Shown: positions 17,832 through 25,869 of the stretch, piece after piece
Layout: each line of letters begins with the position of its first letter
Numbering within the stretch: position 1 is the stretch's first letter
Assembly (NCBI GenBank): GCA_903876735.1
Contig: CAIRAW010000054.1
Location: 48,701 to 112,700, forward strand
DNA length: 64,000 nucleotides
Reading direction: 5' to 3'
DNA from: an uncultured beta proteobacterium
GTDB lineage: Bacteria; Pseudomonadota; Gammaproteobacteria; Burkholderiales; Burkholderiaceae_C
Notes under the pieces: model-generated
Seen by the model: the letters and a program-made list of their open reading frames with translations, nothing else
Database searches by the model: none
Told to the model about the DNA's origin: nothing
Translations under genes and position numbers: made by a program

Positions 17832-17864
17832 GCGAACCGTCGGCCGGAATTATCCAACTTGATC

Positions 17865-19193
17865 ATGAAACAGCGCTCTTTACCACCGCTTCCGCGCCGC
17901 CAGCATGGTGCGGTGGTGATCGTGTTTGGCGTGATGCTGGTGGTGCTGATCGCCTTTGTCGGGCTGGCGATTGATTTGGGGCGCTTCTTTGTCATCAAGT
18001 CCGAGTTGCAAAATGCGATGGATTCCTGCGCCCTGGCAGCGGCGACGCAGTTGAAACCTGGCGCGAACGATGCCAATGCGCTGACACGGGCCGTGGCTTA
18101 CGGCAAGGTCTTTACGACCGGGGCCGAGGCGATCAAGAACAAGGTCAACTTTCAGAGCATGGGGTTGGATCCGAACGTTCTGGAAATCACGTTTGCAACC
18201 AGCAATGGTCCGAACGACAACAGCAACTACAAGAGCGCGACCGATGCGAATGCCAATACCGCAAAATTCGTCAAGTGCAACTACCCGCTGTCTGGGGTGC
18301 CGATTTACTTCATGCGTATTCTCAGGCTTATTGGCCTTGGTGACAGCCTCAATACGCAAACCATCAGCGCCATGGCGGTGGCGACCCGTGAGTCGCCCAA
18401 CGCAGCCTGCATCCCGGTGGCGGCCTGCTCTGCCCCTGGCGGAACCCCCTCCAACAATTTTGGTCACACAGTTGGTGAGTGGCTCACGGCCTACAACGCC
18501 ACGCCTTACGGCACTGGCAACTTTGGCTGGATCGATTTCACGCCCCCGGCCGGTGGCGCGGCCGAAGTCAAAGCCATTCTTGCCGGAAACATGCAGTGCA
18601 ATGTTTCACAGATCGGTGACCGGGTTGGTCAAAACGGGAATCTCGACACCCTGCAAGAAGCGTGGAATTCCCGCTTTGGCTGGTACAAAAAAGGCGGTGG
18701 GTACAGTACGGCTGAGGCGCCGCCCGACAAGACCGGCTTTGCATATTCCAACCTCACTGACGCGGGTGCGCCCAATGGCGGCAACTGGCCCAGCGGCTTC
18801 AATGCCTACAACGGCACTTCGACGGTTCCCAATCAGCCCAACTTCGTTCAGGCGCGCAATCTGAACCAGCCTTATCAGACCACGATTCCCAGCGGCATCA
18901 AGACCAACCAGTACAAGACGCCGCTAACGGCAACCGAACTCGCCGCGCTCGGTCGGGCTGATCGCCGGATCGTCGCAGCGCCGGTGGTGGACTGCAGTGT
19001 CTGGAACACGCCGCCTGGCAGCCAGATGCCGCCCATATTGGGCTGGGCCTGTGTGCTGATGCTCAGCCCGATTGAGAACGGCTCGGCAGCGTCGCTGACC
19101 GCCAAGCTGGAGTTCCTTGGCCTGGCCGGCGCCGCCAGCAGCCCCTGCGCGGGCGGGTCAGAATACTCCATTGCGCCGGTCCTGACACAGTGA
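17865..19193 (+). CDS. tadG: TadG-type pilus assembly protein
   Basis: A 442-residue protein with an N-terminal Tad_N segment (RRQHGAVVIVFGVMLVVLIAFVG, then LAIDLGRFFVIKSELQNAMDS), giving one membrane helix. A large exported domain follows, rich in Gly, Asn and Ser with scattered cysteines (PNAACIPVAACSAP, MQCNVS, VVDCSVW, GWACVL, SSPCAGG). This family usually carries a VWA-like C-terminal domain; I see no clear MIDAS motif here. The start is ATG 17865 or TTG 17859. It ends in a GTGA overlap with the next gene, so tadG and tadE are coupled. Confidence 0.88.
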   Translation: MKQRSLPPLPRRQHGAVVIVFGVMLVVLIAFVGLAIDLGRFFVIKSELQNAMDSCALAAATQLKPGANDANALTRAVAYGKVFTTGAEAIKNKVNFQSMGLDPNVLEITFATSNGPNDNSNYKSATDANANTAKFVKCNYPLSGVPIYFMRILRLIGLGDSLNTQTISAMAVATRESPNAACIPVAACSAPGGTPSNNFGHTVGEWLTAYNATPYGTGNFGWIDFTPPAGGAAEVKAILAGNMQCNVSQIGDRVGQNGNLDTLQEAWNSRFGWYKKGGGYSTAEAPPDKTGFAYSNLTDAGAPNGGNWPSGFNAYNGTSTVPNQPNFVQARNLNQPYQTTIPSGIKTNQYKTPLTATELAALGRADRRIVAAPVVDCSVWNTPPGSQMPPILGWACVLMLSPIENGSAASLTAKLEFLGLAGAASSPCAGGSEYSIAPVLTQ

Positions 19194-19690
19194 AAGCACA
19201 CATGAAACCGGGCAAACAAAAAGGCGTGGCAGCAGTTGAGTTGGCACTCATCATCGGGCCCATGCTGATCGCGTTCTTCGGCATCACTGAAATCGGTCGT
19301 GCGCTCTACCAGTACAACGCGCTGGTCAAGAGCGCGCGCGCCGCCGTGCGCTATCTGGCTCAGCAGGATCTGGCCAATCTGGATGGGGATGAGCGGTCGG
19401 AGGTCTACAACAAGACGGTCGCACTGGCCGTCTGCGCGGATCTGACGTGCACCAGCAGCCCACCGTTGGCGCCAGGGCTTAATGCTGCCCAGGTCAGCCT
19501 GTGCGACTACGTGAATTGCGTCCTTAGCCACAAGGGCGTCCTGACGGGACAGGGCACGGTCGATTTGGTCAGTGTGACGATCGGTGGTAGCGGCGTGCAG
19601 GCCTTCCAGTTCAAGTCGGTTGTGCCCGGGATCCTGCCGGATTTCAGTTTCGCGGCCATCAAGGTGACGATGGCGTCGCGCTACTTCTGA
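19190..19690 (+). CDS. tadE: TadE-like pseudopilin
   Basis: A 166-residue TadE family protein. The N-terminal region GVAAVELALIIGPMLIAFFGITE is the prepilin-like motif with Glu at +5 after the likely cleavage Gly, processed by the CpaA peptidase. A conserved IGRALYQYNALVKSARAAVRYL follows. The C-terminal domain has cysteines (LAVCADLTCTSS, LCDYVNCV). The start is either the GTG at 19190, overlapping the tadG stop, or the ATG at 19202. It is probably a minor pilin that initiates or modulates the Flp fibre. Confidence 0.9.
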   Translation: MKAHMKPGKQKGVAAVELALIIGPMLIAFFGITEIGRALYQYNALVKSARAAVRYLAQQDLANLDGDERSEVYNKTVALAVCADLTCTSSPPLAPGLNAAQVSLCDYVNCVLSHKGVLTGQGTVDLVSVTIGGSGVQAFQFKSVVPGILPDFSFAAIKVTMASRYF

Positions 19691-19698
19691 CAGGTTGC

Positions 19699-20181
19699 AT
19701 GATGCGCAGGACCATTGTTCATTTGTACCCGATGCGCAAACGCCAGCGTGCCATGGTGCTGATTGAATTTGCGCTGGTTGCGCTGCTGGTGTTTTTTCCG
19801 CTTTTGCTGGGCATCATGGAATTCGGCCGCTGGCTGTTCACCCTCAATGCTGCAGCCGAGGCCACGCGCATCGGTGCGCGTTTGGCCGTGGTTTGCGGCA
19901 ACTCATCAAACGACATCGTCAACATAAAAGACAGGATGCGTTTCTTCGTGAACGGTGTGAGCCGTGAGCAGATCAGCATCACCTACAAGCCGAGTGCCGG
20001 CTGCAATCCGGATTGGAGCGCCGACACCACCAACCGCTGCGAGAGCGTGACGGTTCAGTTGAACGGAGCGACATTCACTCCGCTGGTGCCTTATTTCGGG
20101 GTTCCGGTTGCCATACCGCCATTTGTTACAACTCTGCCGCGTGAATTCATGAAGACCAGCGGCAATCCGGTTTGCCCCTGA
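19699..20181 (+). CDS. TadE/TadF-like pseudopilin
   Basis: A 160-residue second TadE-like protein: RQRAMVLIEFALVALLVFFPLLLGIMEFGRW. The glutamate of the prepilin motif is in LIEFAL, but the residue before the presumed cut is Ala rather than Gly (QRAMVLIE), which is less usual. The exported part has four cysteines (VVCGN, AGCNPD, NRCESV, and the end PVCP). It lies 8 bp after tadE. TadF would be the formal counterpart by position. Confidence 0.87.
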   Translation: MMRRTIVHLYPMRKRQRAMVLIEFALVALLVFFPLLLGIMEFGRWLFTLNAAAEATRIGARLAVVCGNSSNDIVNIKDRMRFFVNGVSREQISITYKPSAGCNPDWSADTTNRCESVTVQLNGATFTPLVPYFGVPVAIPPFVTTLPREFMKTSGNPVCP

Positions 20182-20218
20182 TGGCGTGACATCACTGCAA
20201 ATAAATAGAAATATCGCC

Positions 20219-21394
20219 ATGACTCTTAAAGTATCAGCCATTTGCAGCGCCGAACCAACTGTTGCGCTGCTTAAGGCCGCCGAATTTGCAAGCGAGCGCG
20301 TGCAGGTATCGGCGCAGACCGGGTCGGCATTGGCGCTGCGCAACCTGTTGCTGCGGGAGCAACCCGATGTGGTTTTGCTGGATTTTCCGACCAACGATGA
20401 GTTGGGTCTGCAGCAGGTCGAATCGGCCTTGATGACGGCGCCCGGCACGCACGTGGTTCTGGTGAGTCCGGACCGGTCGGTCGAGTTCCTGATGCGGGCC
20501 ATGCGTGCCGGTGTACGCGAGGTGTTGCCAGCGCCTTTGAGCGCCGCGACGCTGCAGCAGGTCGTCGAGCGCGCGCAGGCCAGGCAGTTGATGAGGGCCG
20601 GTCACCAGGACGCAGTCGGTCGGGTGCTGGCCCTGATGCCGGCCAAGGGTGGCGCCGGCGCCACCTTTCTTGCGACCAACCTGGCTTTTGCCCTGGCCCG
20701 GCAGGGCAGGCGGGTGGCCTTGCTGGACCTCAATCTGTACTTTGGCGACGCATCGGTTTTTCTCGGTGACAAGCCGGTCATTACAAGCATGATGGATCTG
20801 GCCCGCCAGGCGCAGCGCCTGGACTCTGCCCTGTTGCAATCGAGCATGATCAAGGTGAGCGAAAACCTTCACCTGCTGGCCGCCTCGGAAGAGCCGGAAG
20901 AGGTTGGAGAACTCGCCTCGGCCAGCGTCGAGAAGATCATTGAACTGGCCCGCAGCCAGTATGACTTTGTGCTGCTCGATGTCAGCAGCACGCTCGACCC
21001 CGTTGCCATCAAGGCACTGGACCAGGCCGACACGATCTGCCTGGTGCTGCAGTTGAATCTGCCTTTCGTCCGTGCGGCCAGGCACATGGCTTCGGTGTTT
21101 CGGCATCTGGGCTATCCACGCGAAAAAGTTCACGTCGTCGTCAATCGGTACGAAAACGTTGGTGTCATCAATCTGGCGAGCGTCGAGCGGGCGACTTTGC
21201 TGAAAGTCGGCCGCACCATTCCCAACAGCCATGCGGCGGTCACGGCATCGGTCAACGAAGGGGTTCCCCTGCTGAAGATGGCGCCGCGCGATCCGGTGGC
21301 GCGCGCGCTGCAGGCCTGGGCGCAGGATCTGGCCCCGGCCACCACCGAGGGTGGCAGGAACTGGTTGCAGCGATGGCTGAAGTCCCCGTCATGA
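20219..21394 (+). CDS. cpaE: Pilus assembly protein CpaE/TadZ (ParA-like)
   Basis: A 391-residue cytoplasmic protein that in other bacteria places the Tad machine at the cell pole. The N-terminal 125 residues look like an atypical receiver domain (VVLLDF, MRAMRAGVREVLPAPL). The ParA/MinD-like domain starts with a degenerate P-loop, KGGAGAT at 143-149: the first (deviant) lysine is kept but the second, usual Lys is Ala. Further motifs are LLDLNLYFGDASVFLGD and YDFVLLDVSSTLDP. The start is the ATG at 20219 (MTLKVSA) because an earlier in-frame start gives unrelated residues. The ribosome site is poor. Confidence 0.92.
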   Translation: MTLKVSAICSAEPTVALLKAAEFASERVQVSAQTGSALALRNLLLREQPDVVLLDFPTNDELGLQQVESALMTAPGTHVVLVSPDRSVEFLMRAMRAGVREVLPAPLSAATLQQVVERAQARQLMRAGHQDAVGRVLALMPAKGGAGATFLATNLAFALARQGRRVALLDLNLYFGDASVFLGDKPVITSMMDLARQAQRLDSALLQSSMIKVSENLHLLAASEEPEEVGELASASVEKIIELARSQYDFVLLDVSSTLDPVAIKALDQADTICLVLQLNLPFVRAARHMASVFRHLGYPREKVHVVVNRYENVGVINLASVERATLLKVGRTIPNSHAAVTASVNEGVPLLKMAPRDPVARALQAWAQDLAPATTEGGRNWLQRWLKSPS

Positions 21395-21431
21395 ATGAGC
21401 TTGCAAGCCAACACGAGAAAGAGAAAAGATC

Positions 21432-22787
21432 ATGAATTTGCGAGACTGGAAACAAAGCGCCAAGTCGGGCACCAAAAGCAGTGATTCCGTCACCGAGTCG
21501 CGCCTGGCGGCCACGCCGGAATACTATGAACTGAAGGCGAAATTGCACAATCAGTTGCTGGGTCGCATTGACCTGGAGGTGCTGGGCAGCATGGCGCCAG
21601 AGCGCTTGCGCGAGGAACTCGGCACGCTGGTCGAGAAGTTGCTGGCCGAGTCGGGCGTGGCGCTGAACGCGGTCGAGCACAAGAAGATGATCCAGGACAT
21701 CCAGAACGAGGTCATGGGCCTCGGCCCGCTGGAGCCGCTGCTGGCTGATTCGACGGTGTCCGACATTCTGGTCAATGGGCCGGGCAAGGTTTATGTCGAG
21801 CGTCACGGCCGGATCGAACTCACCGATGTCGTCTTCTCCGACGCAGCGCACCTGATGAAGGTGATTGACAAGATTGTTTCGCGCATTGGCCGGCGCATCG
21901 ACGAGTCCAGCCCGATGGTTGATGCCCGTCTGCCTGACGGTTCGCGCGTCAACGCCATCATCGCGCCACTGGCGCTGGAGGGTCCGCTGCTGTCAATTCG
22001 CCGCTTTGCCGTGGTGCCGCTGCGCGTGGAGGATCTGATCAAAGGCAAATCGATTACGCCGGAACTGGCGCAGCTGCTCGCCGGCATGGTGCGCGCCAAG
22101 ATGAACATCCTGATTTCAGGTGGCACCGGCTCGGGCAAGACAACGCTGCTCAACGTCATGTCAAGCGCGATTCCCGCCAACGAGCGGATCGTGACGATCG
22201 AGGACGCCGCAGAGCTGCAATTGCAGCAGCCGCATGTGGTACGTCTGGAAACACGCCCGCCCAATATTGAGGGCAAGGGTGAAGTCAATCAGCGCGCCCT
22301 GGTGCGCAACACCTTGCGCATGCGGCCCGACCGCATCATCCTGGGCGAGGTGCGCGGCGCCGAGGTGGTAGACATGTTGCAGGCCATGAACACCGGGCAC
22401 GAAGGTTCCATGACCACGGTGCATGCGAACTCGCCGCGCGACGCGCTGACGCGTCTCGAGAACATGGCTGGCATGGGCGGCATGACGATCCCACCCAAGG
22501 CGATGCGCCAGCAGATCAGCTCGGCCATCATGGCCATCATCCAGATCGCGCGTCTGACCGACGGGCGGCGCAAGCTGGTCAGCCTGCAGGAGGTGGTGGG
22601 CATGGAAGGCGACATTATCACCATGCAGGAGGTCTACGCCTATACGCAGACCGGCGTCGCTGACGACGGCACGGTGCTCGGGCATTTTGGGGCGACCGGG
22701 GTTCGTCCCAAGTTCATGGCGCGCTTGCGCGCCTATGGCATCTCCGTGCCCGACGAGACCTTCGACCAGAACCGAACCTACGAGTGA
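21432..22787 (+). CDS. cpaF: Tad secretion ATPase CpaF/TadA
   Basis: A 451-residue hexameric type II/IV secretion ATPase that drives Flp pilus assembly and, in many species, retraction. Motifs: an N-terminal domain with [16 protein letters not shown] and SRINA-like substrate contacts ([16 protein letters not shown]), Walker A GGTGSGKT at 230-237, the Asp box [13 protein letters not shown], Walker [12 protein letters not shown], and the His box [11 protein letters not shown]. Length and motif order are those of CpaF. It lies 37 bp after cpaE and 4 bp before tadB. Confidence 0.97.
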   Translation: MNLRDWKQSAKSGTKSSDSVTESRLAATPEYYELKAKLHNQLLGRIDLEVLGSMAPERLREELGTLVEKLLAESGVALNAVEHKKMIQDIQNEVMGLGPLEPLLADSTVSDILVNGPGKVYVERHGRIELTDVVFSDAAHLMKVIDKIVSRIGRRIDESSPMVDARLPDGSRVNAIIAPLALEGPLLSIRRFAVVPLRVEDLIKGKSITPELAQLLAGMVRAKMNILISGGTGSGKTTLLNVMSSAIPANERIVTIEDAAELQLQQPHVVRLETRPPNIEGKGEVNQRALVRNTLRMRPDRIILGEVRGAEVVDMLQAMNTGHEGSMTTVHANSPRDALTRLENMAGMGGMTIPPKAMRQQISSAIMAIIQIARLTDGRRKLVSLQEVVGMEGDIITMQEVYAYTQTGVADDGTVLGHFGATGVRPKFMARLRAYGISVPDETFDQNRTYE

Positions 22788-22791
22788 TGTC

Positions 22792-23766
22792 ATGAGCCTG
22801 ATCTATGCCCTGTTTGTGATCCTCGGTTTTCTGGCCGTGGTGCTGTTGCTCGAAGGGGGCTTCATGCTCTGGTCCGACACCACCAGTCCCGAGGTCAAGC
22901 GGATCCAGCGCCGCCTGCGCATGATGACGGTCGGACACCATCGCAAGTCGGATGTCACGCTGCTCAAGGAGCGCCTGTTCAGCGCAACACCCGGCATCCA
23001 GCGCGTTCTGGTGCGTCTGCCGCAAATCCAGCAACTGGATCGGCTGCTGTTGCAGACGGGTTCGACCCAGACGGTGGCGCAACTGCTGTCAGTTTGTCTG
23101 CTGCTGGGTTTTGCCGGCCTGATGGCGGGGACGTTGCTGAAGTGGTCGCCGCCGATGACCGCTGTCTTGGCTCTGGCGCTGCTTGTGCTGCCCTTGCTGC
23201 GACTAAGCTGGCTGAGAACGCGTCGCGTGAACAAGATTGGCGAGCAACTGCCCGACGCGCTGGACATGATCAGTCGCGCGCTGCGCGCCGGCCATGCGTT
23301 TCCGGCCGCGCTGTCGATGGTGGGCGACCAGGCGCAGGAGCCCATTGCCAGCGAATTCAAGGCGACCTTTGATGAAATCAACTTTGGCCTGTCGACCCAG
23401 ACCGCGCTGCTGAACCTGTCGACGCGGGTGCCGATTCCCGACCTGCGCTACTTTGTGCTGGCGGTGGTGATCCAGTTGGAAACCGGCGGCAATCTGGCCG
23501 AGTTGCTCAGCATGCTGGCCGACCTGATACGCGAGCGCTTCAAGCTGTTTGGCCGCATCCGGGTGCTCGCGGCCGAAGGCAAACTGTCCGCCTACATCCT
23601 GACCGCGTTGCCGTTTGGCGTGGCCGGCATGATCCAGATCGTCAATCCGGGTTACCTCATCATCCTGTTCACCGATCCGGTCGGCATTCGCTTGGTGATC
23701 ACGGCCGTGATCATGATGCTGCTTGGCTGCCTGGCAATGTGGCGCATCATCGACATCCGGGTTTGA
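22792..23766 (+). CDS. tadB: Tad inner-membrane platform protein TadB
   Basis: A 324-residue membrane protein with a T2SSF (GspF-like) domain. One helix lies at the N-terminus, two in the middle (about 100-140) and two at the end. The T2SSF core reads LPDALDMISRALRAGHAFPAAL, then LETGGNLAELLSML. It forms the platform on which CpaF acts. The start is the ATG at 22792 (MSLIYALF), four bases after the cpaF stop; the frame is open further upstream but only inside cpaF. Confidence 0.95.
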   Translation: MSLIYALFVILGFLAVVLLLEGGFMLWSDTTSPEVKRIQRRLRMMTVGHHRKSDVTLLKERLFSATPGIQRVLVRLPQIQQLDRLLLQTGSTQTVAQLLSVCLLLGFAGLMAGTLLKWSPPMTAVLALALLVLPLLRLSWLRTRRVNKIGEQLPDALDMISRALRAGHAFPAALSMVGDQAQEPIASEFKATFDEINFGLSTQTALLNLSTRVPIPDLRYFVLAVVIQLETGGNLAELLSMLADLIRERFKLFGRIRVLAAEGKLSAYILTALPFGVAGMIQIVNPGYLIILFTDPVGIRLVITAVIMMLLGCLAMWRIIDIRV

Positions 23767-23778
23767 AGGAGCAGCAAG

Positions 23779-24723
23779 ATGCAAACACTTCTTCTGGCAG
23801 CAATTTTTGTGGCAGTTACTGGCCTGGTTTTCGGCGTCGGCCTGTGGCTGACGCGCGACGAGGTGCTGGGCCGGCGCTTGGACCGGCTGAGCAACCATGG
23901 CGACGAACCCGACAAACCCTCCGCTGCCGGTGAAGAGTGGAAGGTCAAGGTGGCCAAAATGGCCGAGCCGATTGCCTGGCTGTCCACGCCCAAGGAGGGC
24001 TGGGAATCGTCGAATTTTCGCATCCGCTTTATGCGCGCAGGCTTGCGCGGCCCGGGCTGGCCGGTGATCTTTTTCGGCGCCAAGACGTTGTTGACACTGG
24101 CCTTGCCAGGCCTGTTCCTGCTGTACCGGGGGGTGGCCCAGGTTTCGGCTGCAGCCACCACCACGGCTTTGCTTCTGGTGCCGGTGGCGGCCTTGGGCTA
24201 TTACCTGCCCAATGTGGTCCTGGCAGTGCGAACGCGCTCGCGCCAGCGTGAACTGGAGGAGGCGCTGCCCGATGCGGTTGACCTGATGCGGGTCTGCGTG
24301 GAAGCGGGCCTCGGTCTGGACGCGGCAATGAACCGGGCCGGGGAGGAGATGGACTTGCGCAGCCAGGCCCTGGCCGACGAACTCAATCTGGTGACGCTGG
24401 ATCTGCGCGTCGGCTCCACGCGCGAGCGCGCCTTGCAGAACTTCGCCCTGCGCACAGGGGTCGACGAGGTTGCAACCTTTGTCACCATTTTGTTGCAGTC
24501 GGAGCACTTCGGCACCAACGTGGCCGAGTCGCTGCGCATCCTGTCCGACACCATGCGTGAGCGACGCAAGGTGCGCGCCGAGGAGCGCGCCGCCAAGATT
24601 CCGCTCAAGCTTCTGTTTCCCCTGATCTTTCTGATTTTTCCGTCCCTTTTCGTGGTGCTGATGGGGCCGGCCGTGATCAGTATTTACCGCGTCCTGCTGC
24701 CCACCATGACCGGCAACGGGTGA
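23779..24723 (+). CDS. tadC: Tad inner-membrane platform protein TadC
   Basis: A 314-residue paralogue of TadB with the same T2SSF layout: ELEEALPDAVDLMRVCVEAGLGLDAAM, then SEHFGTNVAESLRILSDTMRERR, and terminal membrane helices (KLLFPLIFLIFPSLFVVLM). TadB and TadC are thought to form a heteromeric platform. GGAG precedes the ATG and the gap to tadB is 12 bp. Confidence 0.95.
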   Translation: MQTLLLAAIFVAVTGLVFGVGLWLTRDEVLGRRLDRLSNHGDEPDKPSAAGEEWKVKVAKMAEPIAWLSTPKEGWESSNFRIRFMRAGLRGPGWPVIFFGAKTLLTLALPGLFLLYRGVAQVSAAATTTALLLVPVAALGYYLPNVVLAVRTRSRQRELEEALPDAVDLMRVCVEAGLGLDAAMNRAGEEMDLRSQALADELNLVTLDLRVGSTRERALQNFALRTGVDEVATFVTILLQSEHFGTNVAESLRILSDTMRERRKVRAEERAAKIPLKLLFPLIFLIFPSLFVVLMGPAVISIYRVLLPTMTGNG

Positions 24724-24742
24724 GCTCTTTTTGGAGAATGCC

Positions 24743-25741
24743 ATGAAACGCTACGCAAAAGTTTTCTTCATTCTGTCGGCCACGACACTGCTGGGCTGTG
24801 CGCAGCCGCGCTTTGGTTCCGCACCCGGGCCAGCGCAGACGCTGGCGGAACTACCGCGCGTGCAGCCGCTGCAGAGAGTCTCCAGTCCGGTATCAACCGT
24901 CGATAGCCTGTTCATCATGGCGCGCTCGGCCCAGAGCGCGGGTCAACTGGCGCTGGCCGAAGAGCGCCTGGCTCAGGTGCTGGTGCTGCAGCCGCTGCAT
25001 CCGGGTGCCTTGAACGCGATCGCCGTGATCTACGCCAAAACCGAACGCGTTGAGCAGGCAATCACGACCTTCGGGCGTGCGCTGGTGCTGGAGCCGAAAG
25101 CGGCTCATTTGCACAACAACCTGGGCTACGCCTTGCTGCTGGCGGGCCGGCTTGCCGAGTCCGAGGCCGAACTCAAGCTGGCGCGCGATCTGAGCCCGGC
25201 CGATCTGCAGACCGGTCAGAACCTCGAAGTGCTTGCGCAGCAACAGCAGCGGGCCGCCACCGGTGCGCAACTGGTGGCCATTGCCAGCAACGTCTATGAG
25301 CTGCGCGACCGGGCTACATCCAACGCCGCACCGCAGGCCGCAGTGCTGATCAGGCAACCGCTGGCTACTGCATCGCTGCAGGGCGTGCATATTGAAATTT
25401 CCAACGGGGTGGGCGTGCGCCATCTGGCAAAGCGCACGTCGCAGCGACTGGCACCGACCGGTCTGGTGACGGCACGCCTGACCAACCAGATGCCGTACCG
25501 ACAGTCCAGGACCGAGATCCAGTTTGGCGCTGGACAAAAAGAAGCGGCCGCAGCGTTGTCGGCGCAGTTCCCGTTGCCCGTCGCCAGCGTGCCCTCCAGC
25601 CGTCTGGTCAGGAACGTCCAGTTGCGCCTGGTGCTCGGTCATGACCTGGTGGGCAAGGCGGTTCTGGCCTGGCTCGACGCGCAGGAGCAGGAGCGCGTGG
25701 CCCTGGCCGTTGGCGACGGTTGGCGTTGGAGTTGGAGTTGA
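24743..25741 (+). CDS. TPR lipoprotein, TadD-like, with LytR-C-like end
   Basis: A 332-residue predicted lipoprotein: signal MKRYAKVFFILSATTLLGC with lipobox LLGC. Residues 55-160 hold TPR repeats (AGQLALAEERLAQVLVLQPL, then an ALNAIAVIYA pair, then LHNNLGYALLLAGRLAESEA). The C-terminal third (GVHIEISNGVGVRHLAKRTS and VLGHDLVGKAVLAWLDA) resembles a LytR cell-envelope C-terminal domain. TadD in other loci is a shorter TPR lipoprotein needed for pilus biogenesis; this one adds the extra domain. It closes the Tad unit. The ATG at 24743 follows GGAG. Confidence 0.87.
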   Translation: MKRYAKVFFILSATTLLGCAQPRFGSAPGPAQTLAELPRVQPLQRVSSPVSTVDSLFIMARSAQSAGQLALAEERLAQVLVLQPLHPGALNAIAVIYAKTERVEQAITTFGRALVLEPKAAHLHNNLGYALLLAGRLAESEAELKLARDLSPADLQTGQNLEVLAQQQQRAATGAQLVAIASNVYELRDRATSNAAPQAAVLIRQPLATASLQGVHIEISNGVGVRHLAKRTSQRLAPTGLVTARLTNQMPYRQSRTEIQFGAGQKEAAAALSAQFPLPVASVPSSRLVRNVQLRLVLGHDLVGKAVLAWLDAQEQERVALAVGDGWRWSWS

Positions 25742-25869
25742 GTTTGCAGCCGTGAGCTTGAGAAAACGCAATCGGTTTTTTTCAGACGAAATTAATCTGG
25801 TGACCGAGATTGCGAAACACAGGCGGTTTGATGGCGCAGTTCTGTCAAGACATTGATAAGGGGCTAATT

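Noticed and set aside
23203..24744. A 513-codon open frame on the minus strand across tadB and tadC
   Set aside because: Gln/His/Arg-rich antisense shadow of two clear T2SSF genes.
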